From contig WQVX01000003.1 in assembly GCA_009785615.1 (NCBI GenBank), forward strand, positions 1 to 47,975: DNA of 47,975 bases, in the 5' to 3' direction. This document shows, piece by piece, positions 8,535 to 16,618 of the stretch; position 1 is the first letter of the stretch; every line of letters starts with the position of its first letter. The stretch is from Defluviitaleaceae bacterium. Its GTDB lineage: Bacteria; Bacillota; Clostridia; Lachnospirales; WQUN01. Position numbers and translations under genes: made by a program. The notes below the pieces were generated by a model. That model saw nothing but the letters and a program-made list of their open reading frames with translations, had not been told where the DNA came from and searched no databases.

Positions 8535-9541
8535 GTTATAAAACGGTTTTTAAAGATATTATGCGGGAGTACGAATCCGACAGAGATCGTGCTGCCAACC
8601 TTTTAAAAGAACGAAGAGAGGAAGTATATCGCTATCTTCCCGGAGTAAAAGAAATAGATGAAGAACTTTCTCAGATAGGTATCAGTGTAGCAAAACGACT
8701 TTTAAAAGAGGGTGCTGATACCAAATCACTTATTGAAAATATGAAAAAGCATTCTGAAAAACTGAAAGCAGAAAAGGAACATCTTCTTTCCGAAATTGGT
8801 GTGTCTAATAATTATTTTAACGCCATTTATCGTTGTAATTTATGTGAAGATACCGGGTATCTGACTAAAGAATTATCTCGCACAAATAGGTGCCAATGTC
8901 TTAAACGACGGTTAATAGATAAATATTACGATTTATCAAGTATCAGAGGACTTCTTGAGGCAGAAAATTTTGATACATTTGATATACGTTACTATAGTGA
9001 TGAGATACTTCCTTCTGAAGGAATATCCCCCAAAAACAATATGGAACTTATCTTTAAAAATGCTATGAAGTTTGTGGATGATTTTGGACAAACATTCCAA
9101 AATCTTCTGTTTTACGGAGAGACCGGAATGGGCAAAACATTCTTATGTAATTGTATCGCAAAAGATTTGTTGGACAGAGGGCATACAGTACTATATGTAA
9201 CAGCCCCAAGGATTTTTAAGCTGGTAGAGGACTATCGCTTTAACCGTGATGAAATGGAAGATCCTAATTATGCAATAGATGCCGTAACAGATGTTGACCT
9301 GCTTATATTAGATGACTTGGGAGCTGAATTTAGTACACTTGTCACCAATAGTACTTTATTTGATATAATTAACCAAAGATTACTTGCCAAACTACCCACG
9401 GTTATTTCAACCAACCTTCAGCTTGCAGAGCTTGAGACACACTATACAGAGCGGATAATTTCGCGCTTTTTTGGCAATTACAAAATATCCAAGTTTTTTG
9501 GCGATGATATTAGGCTTAAAAAGAAATATAAAAATGCCTAG
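8531..9541 (+). CDS. dnaI: DnaI/DnaC-like helicase loader ATPase
   Basis: AAA+ ATPase expected to load the replicative helicase. The 336 aa have a coiled N-terminal part, a Cys cluster (Cys102, Cys105, Cys121, Cys123) resembling the zinc-binding module of DnaI, then the ATPase core with Walker A GETGMGKT (196-203) and Walker B LLILDDLG (257-264). Sensor-like STN and the arginine-rich RIISRFFG follow. The symbol follows the Bacillus name; DnaC is used in many clostridial annotations. Its ATG is inside the dnaD-like stop (ATGA). The pair forms a primosome operon. Confidence 0.92.
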   Translation: MSYKTVFKDIMREYESDRDRAANLLKERREEVYRYLPGVKEIDEELSQIGISVAKRLLKEGADTKSLIENMKKHSEKLKAEKEHLLSEIGVSNNYFNAIYRCNLCEDTGYLTKELSRTNRCQCLKRRLIDKYYDLSSIRGLLEAENFDTFDIRYYSDEILPSEGISPKNNMELIFKNAMKFVDDFGQTFQNLLFYGETGMGKTFLCNCIAKDLLDRGHTVLYVTAPRIFKLVEDYRFNRDEMEDPNYAIDAVTDVDLLILDDLGAEFSTLVTNSTLFDIINQRLLAKLPTVISTNLQLAELETHYTERIISRFFGNYKISKFFGDDIRLKKKYKNA

Positions 9542-9554
9542 GGAGGGATGTTAT

Positions 9555-10691
9555 ATGTTTAAGAGGCTAGTTTTTATACTATTAACATGTACATTGTTAG
9601 TAGTGCCTGCATGGGCGCAAGACACCCAAGATGAATATGAAGAATACCCGGATGAGTATTACGAGTATCAGAGTGACGAAGTTCAAAGTCCTCATAGAAT
9701 ACCATACCTTGTAGCAGTCCGTGGAGCTACCCGCAATGTAGCTTCTGTTACAGCTTTTGATAACATGATTACAGATTTACAAGAGATGCGTACAAGTTTG
9801 CAAAATATGCGTGAGCACATGCGCAGGTCAGGTACTCACAGCCGAGATGAAATACTACGGATAGACCGTCAAATTGGAGACATAAGTGCTAATATAAATA
9901 CCATGCGTGTGTCCCAAGAAATGTCTCGTATTGCAACAGAATTTTCTATGCGCAATACTATGACAACTATTGCTAATACCCATTTAGATATTCAATTGCT
10001 GGAAGCTACTTTGGAGCAAGACCAAACTAATTTGCATATAGCACAATTGCGCTTTGACGCCGGTTTAATCAGTGAAAGTGATCTGCGAGCTATTGAGCTA
10101 AATGTTCAGCAAAGAGAATCCGGCTTGGCAACTTTGCAAGTATCTTTAGCAACAGAGCAACAAAATTTAAATCGAATTTTACAGAGACCATTAACCGGTT
10201 ATTACTATGTGTATCATAATAGGGAATTAATTGACCTTCCTGCTAATATTGATGATCACATCCGTAATACAGTTAGACAACAGCCAAACGTTCGTCAAAG
10301 GGATATTTCCAGAGGGCGAGCAAGAGCTGTTCTCAATAGCTATGGAGCACCATTCGGATCTCCGGAACGCCAAGAGCAAGAGCGCAACTACAATCAAGCA
10401 ACACGAGAATATAATGAGGCAAGGCGTAACGTAGAAACTGCATTGCGCAATCAATACAATAGCCTAACTATGCTGTTACAACAAAATGAATCTTTAGCAA
10501 TAGATTTGCAACGTGCAAAAGAACGTATTGAAACCATAGAACTTAACTATCAAGCAGGTCTTGCTACTCCTTTTGATATAGAAGCTGCCGGACTTGGAAT
10601 TTTAAGTGCAGAAATCGCAATTGAACGGAATTTAAATACTTTTTGGAATGCACAATTTATGTTTGAATACCCATTTTTACTTGGGAATTAG
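9555..10691 (+). CDS. Secreted TolC-family-like coiled-coil protein
   Basis: A 378-aa exported protein. Residues 1-21 form a signal peptide (cleavage likely after AWA, 19-21), followed by a very acidic, tyrosine-rich linker (DEYEEYPDEYYEYQSDE). The rest is long amphipathic helices with two repeats of the outer-membrane-efflux type: LRFDAGLISESDLRAIELN and ELNYQAGLATPFDIEAAGLG, each followed by a coiled coil. That pattern is the mark of TolC-like proteins. In a single-membrane organism it cannot be an outer-membrane channel, so the role (wall or envelope scaffold) is unknown. I chose ATG 9555 because GGGAGGG lies seven bases upstream and the signal peptide starts there; a longer in-frame opening at 9471 lies inside dnaI. 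It follows dnaI by 13 bp and may be co-transcribed. Confidence 0.75.
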   Translation: MFKRLVFILLTCTLLVVPAWAQDTQDEYEEYPDEYYEYQSDEVQSPHRIPYLVAVRGATRNVASVTAFDNMITDLQEMRTSLQNMREHMRRSGTHSRDEILRIDRQIGDISANINTMRVSQEMSRIATEFSMRNTMTTIANTHLDIQLLEATLEQDQTNLHIAQLRFDAGLISESDLRAIELNVQQRESGLATLQVSLATEQQNLNRILQRPLTGYYYVYHNRELIDLPANIDDHIRNTVRQQPNVRQRDISRGRARAVLNSYGAPFGSPERQEQERNYNQATREYNEARRNVETALRNQYNSLTMLLQQNESLAIDLQRAKERIETIELNYQAGLATPFDIEAAGLGILSAEIAIERNLNTFWNAQFMFEYPFLLGN

Positions 10692-10710
10692 AATAATTTT
10701 GTTATATTTT

Positions 10711-10816
10711 ATAGCACCTCCACTTCGCACTAACGTGCTTCGTGTCGGTGAAGGGGGCGCAATTTCCGCTTGCATCAACACGTAAACGTGTTAATGTCAA
10801 TCGGAATTGCTATATA
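10711..10816 (+). repeat. Structured intergenic repeat, copy A
   Basis: About 100 bp that recur, reverse-complemented, at 47354-47451 with only three differences in the shared core (10716-10813). Two hairpins can be drawn. The first is CCTCC(A)CTTC with GAAGGGGG, enclosing GCAC-TAAC-GTGC. The second pairs GCAATTTCCG with CGGAATTGC and encloses AACACG-TAAA-CGTGTT. In copy A the ends also carry ATAGCA (10711-10716) and TGCTAT (10808-10813) as a short terminal inverted repeat. No convincing coding capacity is present. Confidence 0.8.
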
Positions 10817-10822
10817 ACAAAA

Positions 10823-10866
10823 AACGCCTATAAGTTCCATATTATTGGAATTGTAGGCGTTTTTTC
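10823..10866 (+). terminator. Intrinsic terminator downstream of the TolC-like gene
   Basis: AACGCCTA (10823-10830) pairs with TAGGCGTT (10854-10861), with inner stem TTCCA/TGGAA, followed by a T-run. An upstream A-run would allow function on the minus strand too. Confidence 0.85.
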
Positions 10867-10872
10867 AATACG

Positions 10873-10899
10873 CATTAATATCAATCGGAATTGCTATAT
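10873..10899 (+). repeat. Partial third copy of the repeat's 3' end
   Basis: The segment ending TCAATCGGAATTGCTATAT repeats the last 25 or so bases of copy A (10791-10815) with one change. It lacks the rest of the element. The terminator at 10823-10866 lies between the two. Confidence 0.7.
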
Positions 10900-10901
10900 G
10901 C

Positions 10902-10933
10902 AAAAAAACAAGCCCATCTTTTGGACAGGCTTG
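10902..10933 (-). terminator. Intrinsic terminator of the small P-loop gene
   Basis: On the minus strand CAAGCC (10933-10928) pairs with GGCTTG (10914-10909), followed by seven T. It lies 46 bp beyond the stop of the gene at 10979. Confidence 0.75.
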
Positions 10934-10978
10934 CTACAAGATAGTTCATTCATCGAATTCACGTTAATTACATAGGTC

Positions 10979-11392
10979 TTAACTACATAAATCAGCAATT
11001 TCTTGAGGAAATTCATCTTTTTTCCAGTTTACACAGATAATAAATTCTACATCATTTTTCTCTGATAAAACCTTGAGACGTTTGGCTAACTTTACTAAAC
11101 AATCAGCATCCAATGTTTCTAAGATATTGGTAAGTCCATCAATGTAGACGGTTTTGATGTCACTGTCCATTGCAAGTATCCCAAGAACAAACCCCGCAAA
11201 TTCACGATAATTAGATAAAACTCCCCGACCTGCCTCTATAAAACGAATACTATAATGCAAATCGGATGTAGTTCGACGGTCATCGTCAATAAAAACTAGG
11301 TTTCCGTCTGTTGATTTTAATTGTTGATTAGCCTTATCAATGAGCAGCTTGGTTTTGCCTTCACCTTTACCGCCGGCAATAAACTGTACCAT
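10979..11392 (-). CDS. Small P-loop ATP-binding protein of unknown role
   Basis: A 137-aa protein that starts MVQFIAGGKGEGKTKLL, with Walker A GGKGEGKT at residues 7-14 and Walker-B-like strands TVYIDGL (about 86-92) and VEFIICVN near the C-terminus. No DNA-binding or membrane segment is seen. Similar short P-loop proteins occur in clostridia and are often named PilT-like or ATP-binding without proof. GGGAGGAGA lies about eight bases before the ATG. It is monocistronic, with its own promoter (11437-11465) and terminator. Nucleotide binding is likely; function is not known. Confidence 0.75.
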   Translation of the reverse strand: MVQFIAGGKGEGKTKLLIDKANQQLKSTDGNLVFIDDDRRTTSDLHYSIRFIEAGRGVLSNYREFAGFVLGILAMDSDIKTVYIDGLTNILETLDADCLVKLAKRLKVLSEKNDVEFIICVNWKKDEFPQEIADLCS

Positions 11393-11436
11393 AAGAAAAT
11401 CTCCTCCCGTTTATCAGGTTTTAACTGGTTTGTTTT

Positions 11437-11465
11437 AGTATATCATAAGAATTAACAATGGTCAC
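11437..11465 (-). promoter_or_regulatory. Promoter of the small P-loop gene
   Basis: On the minus strand GTGACC (11465-11460), a 17-bp spacer, and TATACT (11442-11437) with an extended TGA. It abuts the divergent promoter beginning at 11466. Confidence 0.55.
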
Positions 11466-11494
11466 TTGAAAATTTCCTTATATTTTCATAATAT
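11466..11494 (+). promoter_or_regulatory. Promoter of the glyoxalase-II-like gene
   Basis: TTGAAA at 11466-11471, 17-bp spacer, TAATAT at 11489-11494. The predicted start of transcription coincides with a hairpin AAGCTGT/ACAGCTT (11501-11518). Confidence 0.5.
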
Positions 11495-11570
11495 ATAAAG
11501 AAGCTGTACTCACAGCTTTTAAATTTGAAAAGGATGAAAAATATTAAAACAGATAGGGGAAGATTTAAAG

Positions 11571-12200
11571 ATGTTGATAAAAACGCTAAACAGCAACAAT
11601 ATGGGGCAAAACATATATTTGTATTATGATGAAAAATCCGGCGAAGGCGTATTAATTGATGCCGGATGTAGCGAAGCCGACCACGAAAAAATTTCTACTT
11701 TCATTAATGAAAACAATATCACAATTAAGGCAATTTTACTTACCCATGGTCATTATGATCATATCATTTCTGTAGATACAATGAAAAACTTAACTTCGGC
11801 TGTGGTTTGTAGCCATGAGTTGGAAAAGCAAGTACTGGAAAACCCGGATCTAAACATTTCTACTCGCATAGGTTTAAAATTAACGATTACTCCGGATCGA
11901 CTTTTTAATGATGGGGATGTTTTTAGATTTGGGAATGCCGCGTTAAAAGTATTGCATACACCGGGCCACACTCCCGGCGGAGTATGTTATTACGATGAGG
12001 AAAATGGTTATTTATTTTCAGGTGATACTTTGTTTAAAGAATCTATAGGCCGCACAGATTTCTTATTAGGAAATTTTCAAGTTCTTCTTAAAAGCATATC
12101 AGAAAAACTCTTTACATTGCCTGATAGCACTCAGGTGTATCCCGGTCATGGATCAAGCACAACAATAAAGCACGAGGTGCAGAACAATCCGTTTGTGTAG
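11571..12200 (+). CDS. Glyoxalase-II-like metallo-beta-lactamase-fold hydrolase
   Basis: A 209-aa cytoplasmic hydrolase with the complete binuclear metal site: THGHYDH (58-64), His133 in HTPGHTPGG, Asp152 in FSGDTLF, and His193 in YPGHGS. The overall layout matches the short YcbL/glyoxalase-II-like group that cleaves thioesters such as S-lactoylglutathione; members in Firmicutes probably use other thiols. The exact substrate cannot be read from sequence. An AGGGGAAG site precedes the ATG. It has its own promoter and a strong shared terminator downstream. Confidence 0.88.
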   Translation: MLIKTLNSNNMGQNIYLYYDEKSGEGVLIDAGCSEADHEKISTFINENNITIKAILLTHGHYDHIISVDTMKNLTSAVVCSHELEKQVLENPDLNISTRIGLKLTITPDRLFNDGDVFRFGNAALKVLHTPGHTPGGVCYYDEENGYLFSGDTLFKESIGRTDFLLGNFQVLLKSISEKLFTLPDSTQVYPGHGSSTTIKHEVQNNPFV

Positions 12201-12204
12201 ATTT

Positions 12205-12255
12205 AAAAAACGTGAGTTTGATGAACATTTTTTGTTCATCAAACTCACGTTTTTT
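12205..12255. terminator. Bidirectional terminator between the hydrolase and phoR
   Basis: A perfect 23-bp inverted repeat (12205-12227 with 12233-12255) around a TTTTT loop. Its arms begin with A6 and end with T6, so it can stop transcription from both converging genes. It ends one base before the phoR stop codon. Confidence 0.93.
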
Positions 12256-12256
12256 A

Positions 12257-13606
12257 CTACCCTTGCGGGAATTTTATATAAACCCTGGTGCCTTGGTCGG
12301 GTTCACTTTCCAATTCAATTGTACCATCATGATAACGTACAACATGCTTAACTATTGAAAGTCCTAAACCTGCCCCACCTGTTTTTTGGTTGCGGGAATG
12401 CTCCACTCTATAGAAACGTTCAAATATTCGGTATTGTTCTTCTTTAGGAATTCCAATGCCTGTATCGGTTACAGTTATGTAAATAGCTTTGCCTCTACCG
12501 GAAACCGCTACTTTAACTTCCCCTTTAGGCTTATTGTAGCGGATAGCATTAGAAATCAAGTTAGTAAACATCACATAAATAAGATGGCGATTACCTTTAA
12601 CAACACAAAGAGGGTTGTTTACTAAAACCAGTTGCACTTGTGCCGCCATTGCTGCGGCTCTCATGCTTTCAATAGCTTCTGTAGCTACTTTGTATATATC
12701 AAAGCGTACAAAAGCATCCTTTCCGTCCATTTCATCTATTTTAGACAAAAACACAATATTTTCTATCATATCTATCATTCGCTGAGATTCAAAATGTATC
12801 TTTTTAGCAAAATAAATTACATCTTCTGACGTGGACTGCCCCTTGCTGATTATTTCTGCAAATCCTGCTATACATGTAAGAGGGGTGTTAAGTTCATGAG
12901 AAACGTTTGCAGAAAATTCGCGCCGCATTTTTTCAGCAAGCTGACGTTCTGTGATATCTGCAATTAGAACAATAGCACCCTTATCTGCGGAAGGAATAAA
13001 TGAGATTTGATAAATTTGATCTGTTTTTGCAACTTCCATAACCAGTTGGCCACCATGCCCTTGCAAGGCTGCTGTTACCTTGTCTAAAAAGCTAATATTA
13101 CGAGATATATAGTTTATGTTTTTGCCCTCAACTTCTTCATTTGTATCAAAAAGAATATGGGCACGAGAGTTTGCTGTTATTATAGCACCAAAACGATCTA
13201 ACATAATAAAACCCTCTTGCATATTTCCAAAAATAGAACGTATAGTCTCTGCCAACTCTGATAATTCGGATACCTTAGATTCAATTTCATTTTGCTGGCG
13301 CAAAATTGTGCGCACAAAAGAAGATAATTCGTCGTAGGTGTCTATATCTTCCGGCGATTCAAAATCAATTTTGCTTACAGATTCAGTAATTTTTTTTGCT
13401 ATACTAAAAGCCAGTCCATAATTAATTGTTACTACAATAACCGCAAGTACTGCAATTGTAATTACCAGTACAAAAGTTGGCAAATTTATTAAAATATTAA
13501 TAAAAGCCACCATCTCATTGTAAAAAAAGACAGCCAATGCTATAGCCGTCGCTGCCAATATTAAAAGTGTGGATAGGCACATGCCTATAAAAATTTTTCT
13601 GCGCAT
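12257..13606 (-). CDS. phoR: PhoR-type sensor histidine kinase
   Basis: Membrane histidine kinase of the phosphate two-component system. The 449 aa contain two membrane segments (about 7-30 and 42-63), a HAMP-like linker, a PAS domain (about 118-222), HisKA with phospho-accepting His237 in FSANVSHELNTPLT, and an HATPase with N box LISNAIRYNKPKG, G1 DTGIGIPKEE and G2 TGGAGLGLSIVKH. There is almost no extracellular loop (about 10 residues), which fits signalling through PstSCAB-PhoU rather than direct ligand sensing. ATG 13606 has AGGGGTG upstream. It is last in the pst-pho operon, 49 bp after phoP. Confidence 0.9.
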   Translation of the reverse strand: MRRKIFIGMCLSTLLILAATAIALAVFFYNEMVAFINILINLPTFVLVITIAVLAVIVVTINYGLAFSIAKKITESVSKIDFESPEDIDTYDELSSFVRTILRQQNEIESKVSELSELAETIRSIFGNMQEGFIMLDRFGAIITANSRAHILFDTNEEVEGKNINYISRNISFLDKVTAALQGHGGQLVMEVAKTDQIYQISFIPSADKGAIVLIADITERQLAEKMRREFSANVSHELNTPLTCIAGFAEIISKGQSTSEDVIYFAKKIHFESQRMIDMIENIVFLSKIDEMDGKDAFVRFDIYKVATEAIESMRAAAMAAQVQLVLVNNPLCVVKGNRHLIYVMFTNLISNAIRYNKPKGEVKVAVSGRGKAIYITVTDTGIGIPKEEQYRIFERFYRVEHSRNQKTGGAGLGLSIVKHVVRYHDGTIELESEPDQGTRVYIKFPQG

Positions 13607-13655
13607 GTTACAACACCCCTCGTATTTTGGAACATAGTTAGACTTGTCCAGTCTA

Positions 13656-14348
13656 TTATAACGCAGTGCTAACCTTATATCCTACCCCGCGCACAGTTTT
13701 TATTAACTCGCCACAAGATCCAAGCTTTTTACGCAAAGATCTAATTTGCATGTCTACATTACGATCAGCAGGCCCGCCGTCGGCACTAGCTTTCCAAACT
13801 AAATCCAAAAGCCGCTCTCGGGACATAGCTAAGTCTTTGTGGCAAAGCAAACAATACAGCAGTTCAAATTCCAGATACGTTAAACAAACATCTTGACCCT
13901 GCACAGAAACTATCCGCCTTTTAGTGTCCATAAAAAGCTCGCCAAATATTAATTCTGTTGCAACAATCTCTTCATGGGTGCGACTACGGCGCAAAACTGC
14001 TCGTACACGAGCCAAAAGCTCATCTACCGAAAAAGGCTTAGTAATATAATCATCTGCCCCGGCGTCCAAGCCTTCAATCCTATTTTGTTCATCACGGACA
14101 GCAGTCAGCATAATTACCGGAATAAGCTCGGTATCTTTAGAACGTTTAAGACTTCGTAAAATGTCTAATCCATTCTCTTTTGGTAACATAATATCCAACA
14201 AAATAATAGCAGGTTTTTCTAATTGAATTTGCTTCCAAAAAGTCTGAGAATCCTCAAAAGCTACTACGCTGTAACCTTCAGATTTAAGGGCATAATAGAC
14301 TAACTCTCTAATCCCGTCTTCATCTTCTACTAAGAAAACACTTGCCAC
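13656..14348 (-). CDS. phoP: PhoP/PhoB-type response regulator (OmpR family)
   Basis: A 230-aa response regulator: receiver domain with Asp52 in ILLDIMLPKENG and lysine in DYITKPFSVDELLARV, then a winged-helix DNA-binding domain ending RNVDMQIRSLRKKLG and TVRGVGYKV. It should bind the Pho-box-like repeats before pstS. I chose GTG 14348 (MASVFLVEDE) because AGGGAG lies eight bases upstream; an in-frame GTG at 14357 is too close to that site. The assignment to phosphate control rests on its position between phoU and phoR. Confidence 0.9.
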   Translation of the reverse strand: MASVFLVEDEDGIRELVYYALKSEGYSVVAFEDSQTFWKQIQLEKPAIILLDIMLPKENGLDILRSLKRSKDTELIPVIMLTAVRDEQNRIEGLDAGADDYITKPFSVDELLARVRAVLRRSRTHEEIVATELIFGELFMDTKRRIVSVQGQDVCLTYLEFELLYCLLCHKDLAMSRERLLDLVWKASADGGPADRNVDMQIRSLRKKLGSCGELIKTVRGVGYKVSTAL

Positions 14349-14375
14349 ACAAACCACTCCCTAATAGGCATAAGG

Positions 14376-15035
14376 TTATAATGTACTCTGCATCTTTGGA
14401 TGATGGCCCGTGATAGAAAACTCAACCCATTCTGCAATATTTTCTGCATGGTCGCCAATACGCTCAAAGTATTTAGCTATCATCAATAAATCAATAGCTT
14501 GACCTATATTGTCAGGATTACTACAAATCACACCTGTTAAATCTGATTTTGCGGCATAAAAAAGCTCGTCTACCTCGTTATCAGCTTCCAGTACAGTTTG
14601 GGCAAGAGCTAAGTCCCTTTTTACATAAGCATCAATGCTATTTGTTACCATTTTGGCAGTAGCCTGTGCCATTTTTGGAATATGTTCTACTGTCTTAATA
14701 TAGGTTTGGTCTAACATACCAATTATAATTTCAGAAATATCAGCGCATTGATCGCCAATACGCTCCATGTCAGTAATCATTTTAAGTGCAGCAGATACCA
14801 CTCGCAAATCTTTTGCTACAGGCTGGTGCAAAAGAAGCAACTTTAAGCACATGGATTCAATTTCTTTTTCCAGGTCATCAATTTCATGATCACAATCAAT
14901 AGCTTCTTGGGCAATTTCAGCATTTTGGGTAACTAATCCCTTATGGGTAAGGGTTATAGCTTTTTCTACAAGAGTCCCCATTTCTATTAAATGCTGGTTT
15001 AGTTCGTTCAATTTTTCGTCAAAATTTTTTCTCAT
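14376..15035 (-). CDS. phoU: Phosphate transport regulator PhoU
   Basis: A 219-aa all-helical protein with the duplicated PhoU domain; each half has the metal-binding E/D-rich helix (CDHEIDDLEKEIE; ADNEVDELFYAAK) and the DMERIGDQCADISE / YFERIGDHAENIAE signatures. It links the Pst transporter to PhoR and damps the response when phosphate is plentiful. ATG 15035 is chosen over TTG 15044, because GGGAGG lies ten bases before the ATG but only one base before the TTG. It lies one base after the pstB stop. Confidence 0.95.
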   Translation of the reverse strand: MRKNFDEKLNELNQHLIEMGTLVEKAITLTHKGLVTQNAEIAQEAIDCDHEIDDLEKEIESMCLKLLLLHQPVAKDLRVVSAALKMITDMERIGDQCADISEIIIGMLDQTYIKTVEHIPKMAQATAKMVTNSIDAYVKRDLALAQTVLEADNEVDELFYAAKSDLTGVICSNPDNIGQAIDLLMIAKYFERIGDHAENIAEWVEFSITGHHPKMQSTL

Positions 15036-15036
15036 A

Positions 15037-15786
15037 TCAACCAAACCTCCCTCTTATATAATCATCCGTAGATTTTTCCTTTGGATAACTAAATAACTGT
15101 TCTGTGTCGTTACATTCTACCATTTTTCCCAATAAAAAGAAAGCGGTTCGATTGCTTATTCTGGCAGCCTGCTGCATATTATGAGTAACTATTATTATAC
15201 TGTATTTCTCACTTAAATTGCTAACAAGCTCTTCTATTTTACCGGTAGAAATGGGATCTAGTGCAGATGTAGGCTCGTCCATTAAAAGTACTTCCGGCTC
15301 TACTGCTAAAGCTCTGGCAATGCATAACCGCTGCTGTTGCCCACCGGATAGACCCAATGCCGATTTTTTTAAACGATCTTTTACCTCATCCCAAATAGCA
15401 GCATCTTGCAATGCCTTTTCTACAATTTCATCCAGCATATGTTTTTTACGTATACCATGAGTGATAGGCCCAAAAGCGATATTATCATAAATACTTAGAG
15501 GAAATGGGTTTGGTTTTTGAAATACCATCCCTACCCGCTTACGCAATACATTAATGTCCATATCTTTGTAAATATCTACACCATCCAGCAATATATCACC
15601 CGTGATGCGACAGCCGTCTACCAGGTCATTCATGCGGTTAAGAGATTTAATCAAAGTGGACTTTCCACAACCGGACGGCCCAATAAATGCCATAATTTCA
15701 TTTTCATTTACAGTTAAGTTAATGTCTTTAAGAGCCTGAAAATCAGAATAGAACAGATTCATATTTTTAATTTCAAAAGTATTCAA
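15037..15786 (-). CDS. pstB: Phosphate ABC transporter ATP-binding protein
   Basis: Cytoplasmic ATPase of the high-affinity phosphate importer, 249 aa. Walker [10 protein letters not shown] (36-44), Q-loop [18 protein letters not shown], signature LSGGQQQR, Walker [14 protein letters not shown], and the switch His in [10 protein letters not shown] are all present. The PstB-specific QKPNPFP motif fixes the assignment. The start is TTG 15786 ([13 protein letters not shown]), with AAAGGA eight bases upstream; the beginning matches PstB N-termini. It follows pstA by five bases. Confidence 0.96.
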   Translation of the reverse strand: MNTFEIKNMNLFYSDFQALKDINLTVNENEIMAFIGPSGCGKSTLIKSLNRMNDLVDGCRITGDILLDGVDIYKDMDINVLRKRVGMVFQKPNPFPLSIYDNIAFGPITHGIRKKHMLDEIVEKALQDAAIWDEVKDRLKKSALGLSGGQQQRLCIARALAVEPEVLLMDEPTSALDPISTGKIEELVSNLSEKYSIIIVTHNMQQAARISNRTAFFLLGKMVECNDTEQLFSYPKEKSTDDYIRGRFG

Positions 15787-15791
15787 GGTAT

Positions 15792-16616
15792 TTATCCTTT
15801 CGCAATTTTCTTTGCTAAAAATGCCGAAACTGTATTAATAAAAAACACTACTAACAAAAGAACTACACCGGTTGCATATGCCTCATTAGTATGGAGAGCT
15901 TCCCCGGAAAGTACCCACATATGTACTGTCAGGGTTCTAACAGAATTGCTTAAAGATTCCGGGAGTTGGGCAATTGTTCCGGCGGTAAATATCAATGCTG
16001 CTGATTCGCCTATAATTCTGCCAATGGCTAAAATCACACCGGCAAATATTCCCGGCATGGCCGATGGTAAAACTATACGAAAAACTGCCCTCAATTTCCC
16101 TGCACCCAACGCAAAAGCTCCCTCACGATAACCATCGGGCACCGACTGCAAAGCTTCTTCTGTAGTACGTATAACCAAAGGCAGTATCATAATTGAAAGA
16201 GTTAAACTGCCCGCTAAAAGAGAGAAGCTCATTCCTAAAAACACAACAAAAAACAGCAAACCAAATAATCCGTATACAATAGAAGGTATCCCGGCTAAAA
16301 GATTTGCTGCAGTGCGTATCACCATTACCACTTTACTACCCCTTTTTACATATTCCACCAGATATATCCCTGTGAATATACCAAGAGGTACAGCAAAAGT
16401 CAATGTTAAAAATACCATTACAATGGTGGATACAATAGATGGAAACATAGATACATTATCTGTAGTATACCGTATCTCAAACAAAGTTGGTGTAAGGTGC
16501 GGTACTCCATTAACTAAAATATAAAGTATGATAAACATTAACACAAAAATCGTAAATCCTGCAAAAATCCAGGTTAAACTTGCAAGTATTGTATCTGAAA
16601 TTTTTGTACGACTCAT
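15792..16616 (-). CDS. pstA: Phosphate ABC transporter permease PstA
   Basis: Inner-membrane permease of the Pst importer, 274 aa with about six membrane segments. It shows the permease EAA-type loop ([32 protein letters not shown], given here as [12 protein letters not shown] plus VLPSAMPGI) and the PstA-like [14 protein letters not shown]. Its start lies two bases past the pstC stop. It pairs with PstC to form the channel energised by PstB. Confidence 0.94.
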   Translation of the reverse strand: MSRTKISDTILASLTWIFAGFTIFVLMFIILYILVNGVPHLTPTLFEIRYTTDNVSMFPSIVSTIVMVFLTLTFAVPLGIFTGIYLVEYVKRGSKVVMVIRTAANLLAGIPSIVYGLFGLLFFVVFLGMSFSLLAGSLTLSIMILPLVIRTTEEALQSVPDGYREGAFALGAGKLRAVFRIVLPSAMPGIFAGVILAIGRIIGESAALIFTAGTIAQLPESLSNSVRTLTVHMWVLSGEALHTNEAYATGVVLLLVVFFINTVSAFLAKKIAKG

Positions 16617-16618
16617 AT

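Noticed and set aside
10742-10975. A 77-codon plus-strand ORF over the repeat and two hairpins
   Set aside because: It spans the structured repeat, a terminator and a second terminator, has no good RBS, and its translation follows from the repeat sequence; treated as non-coding.
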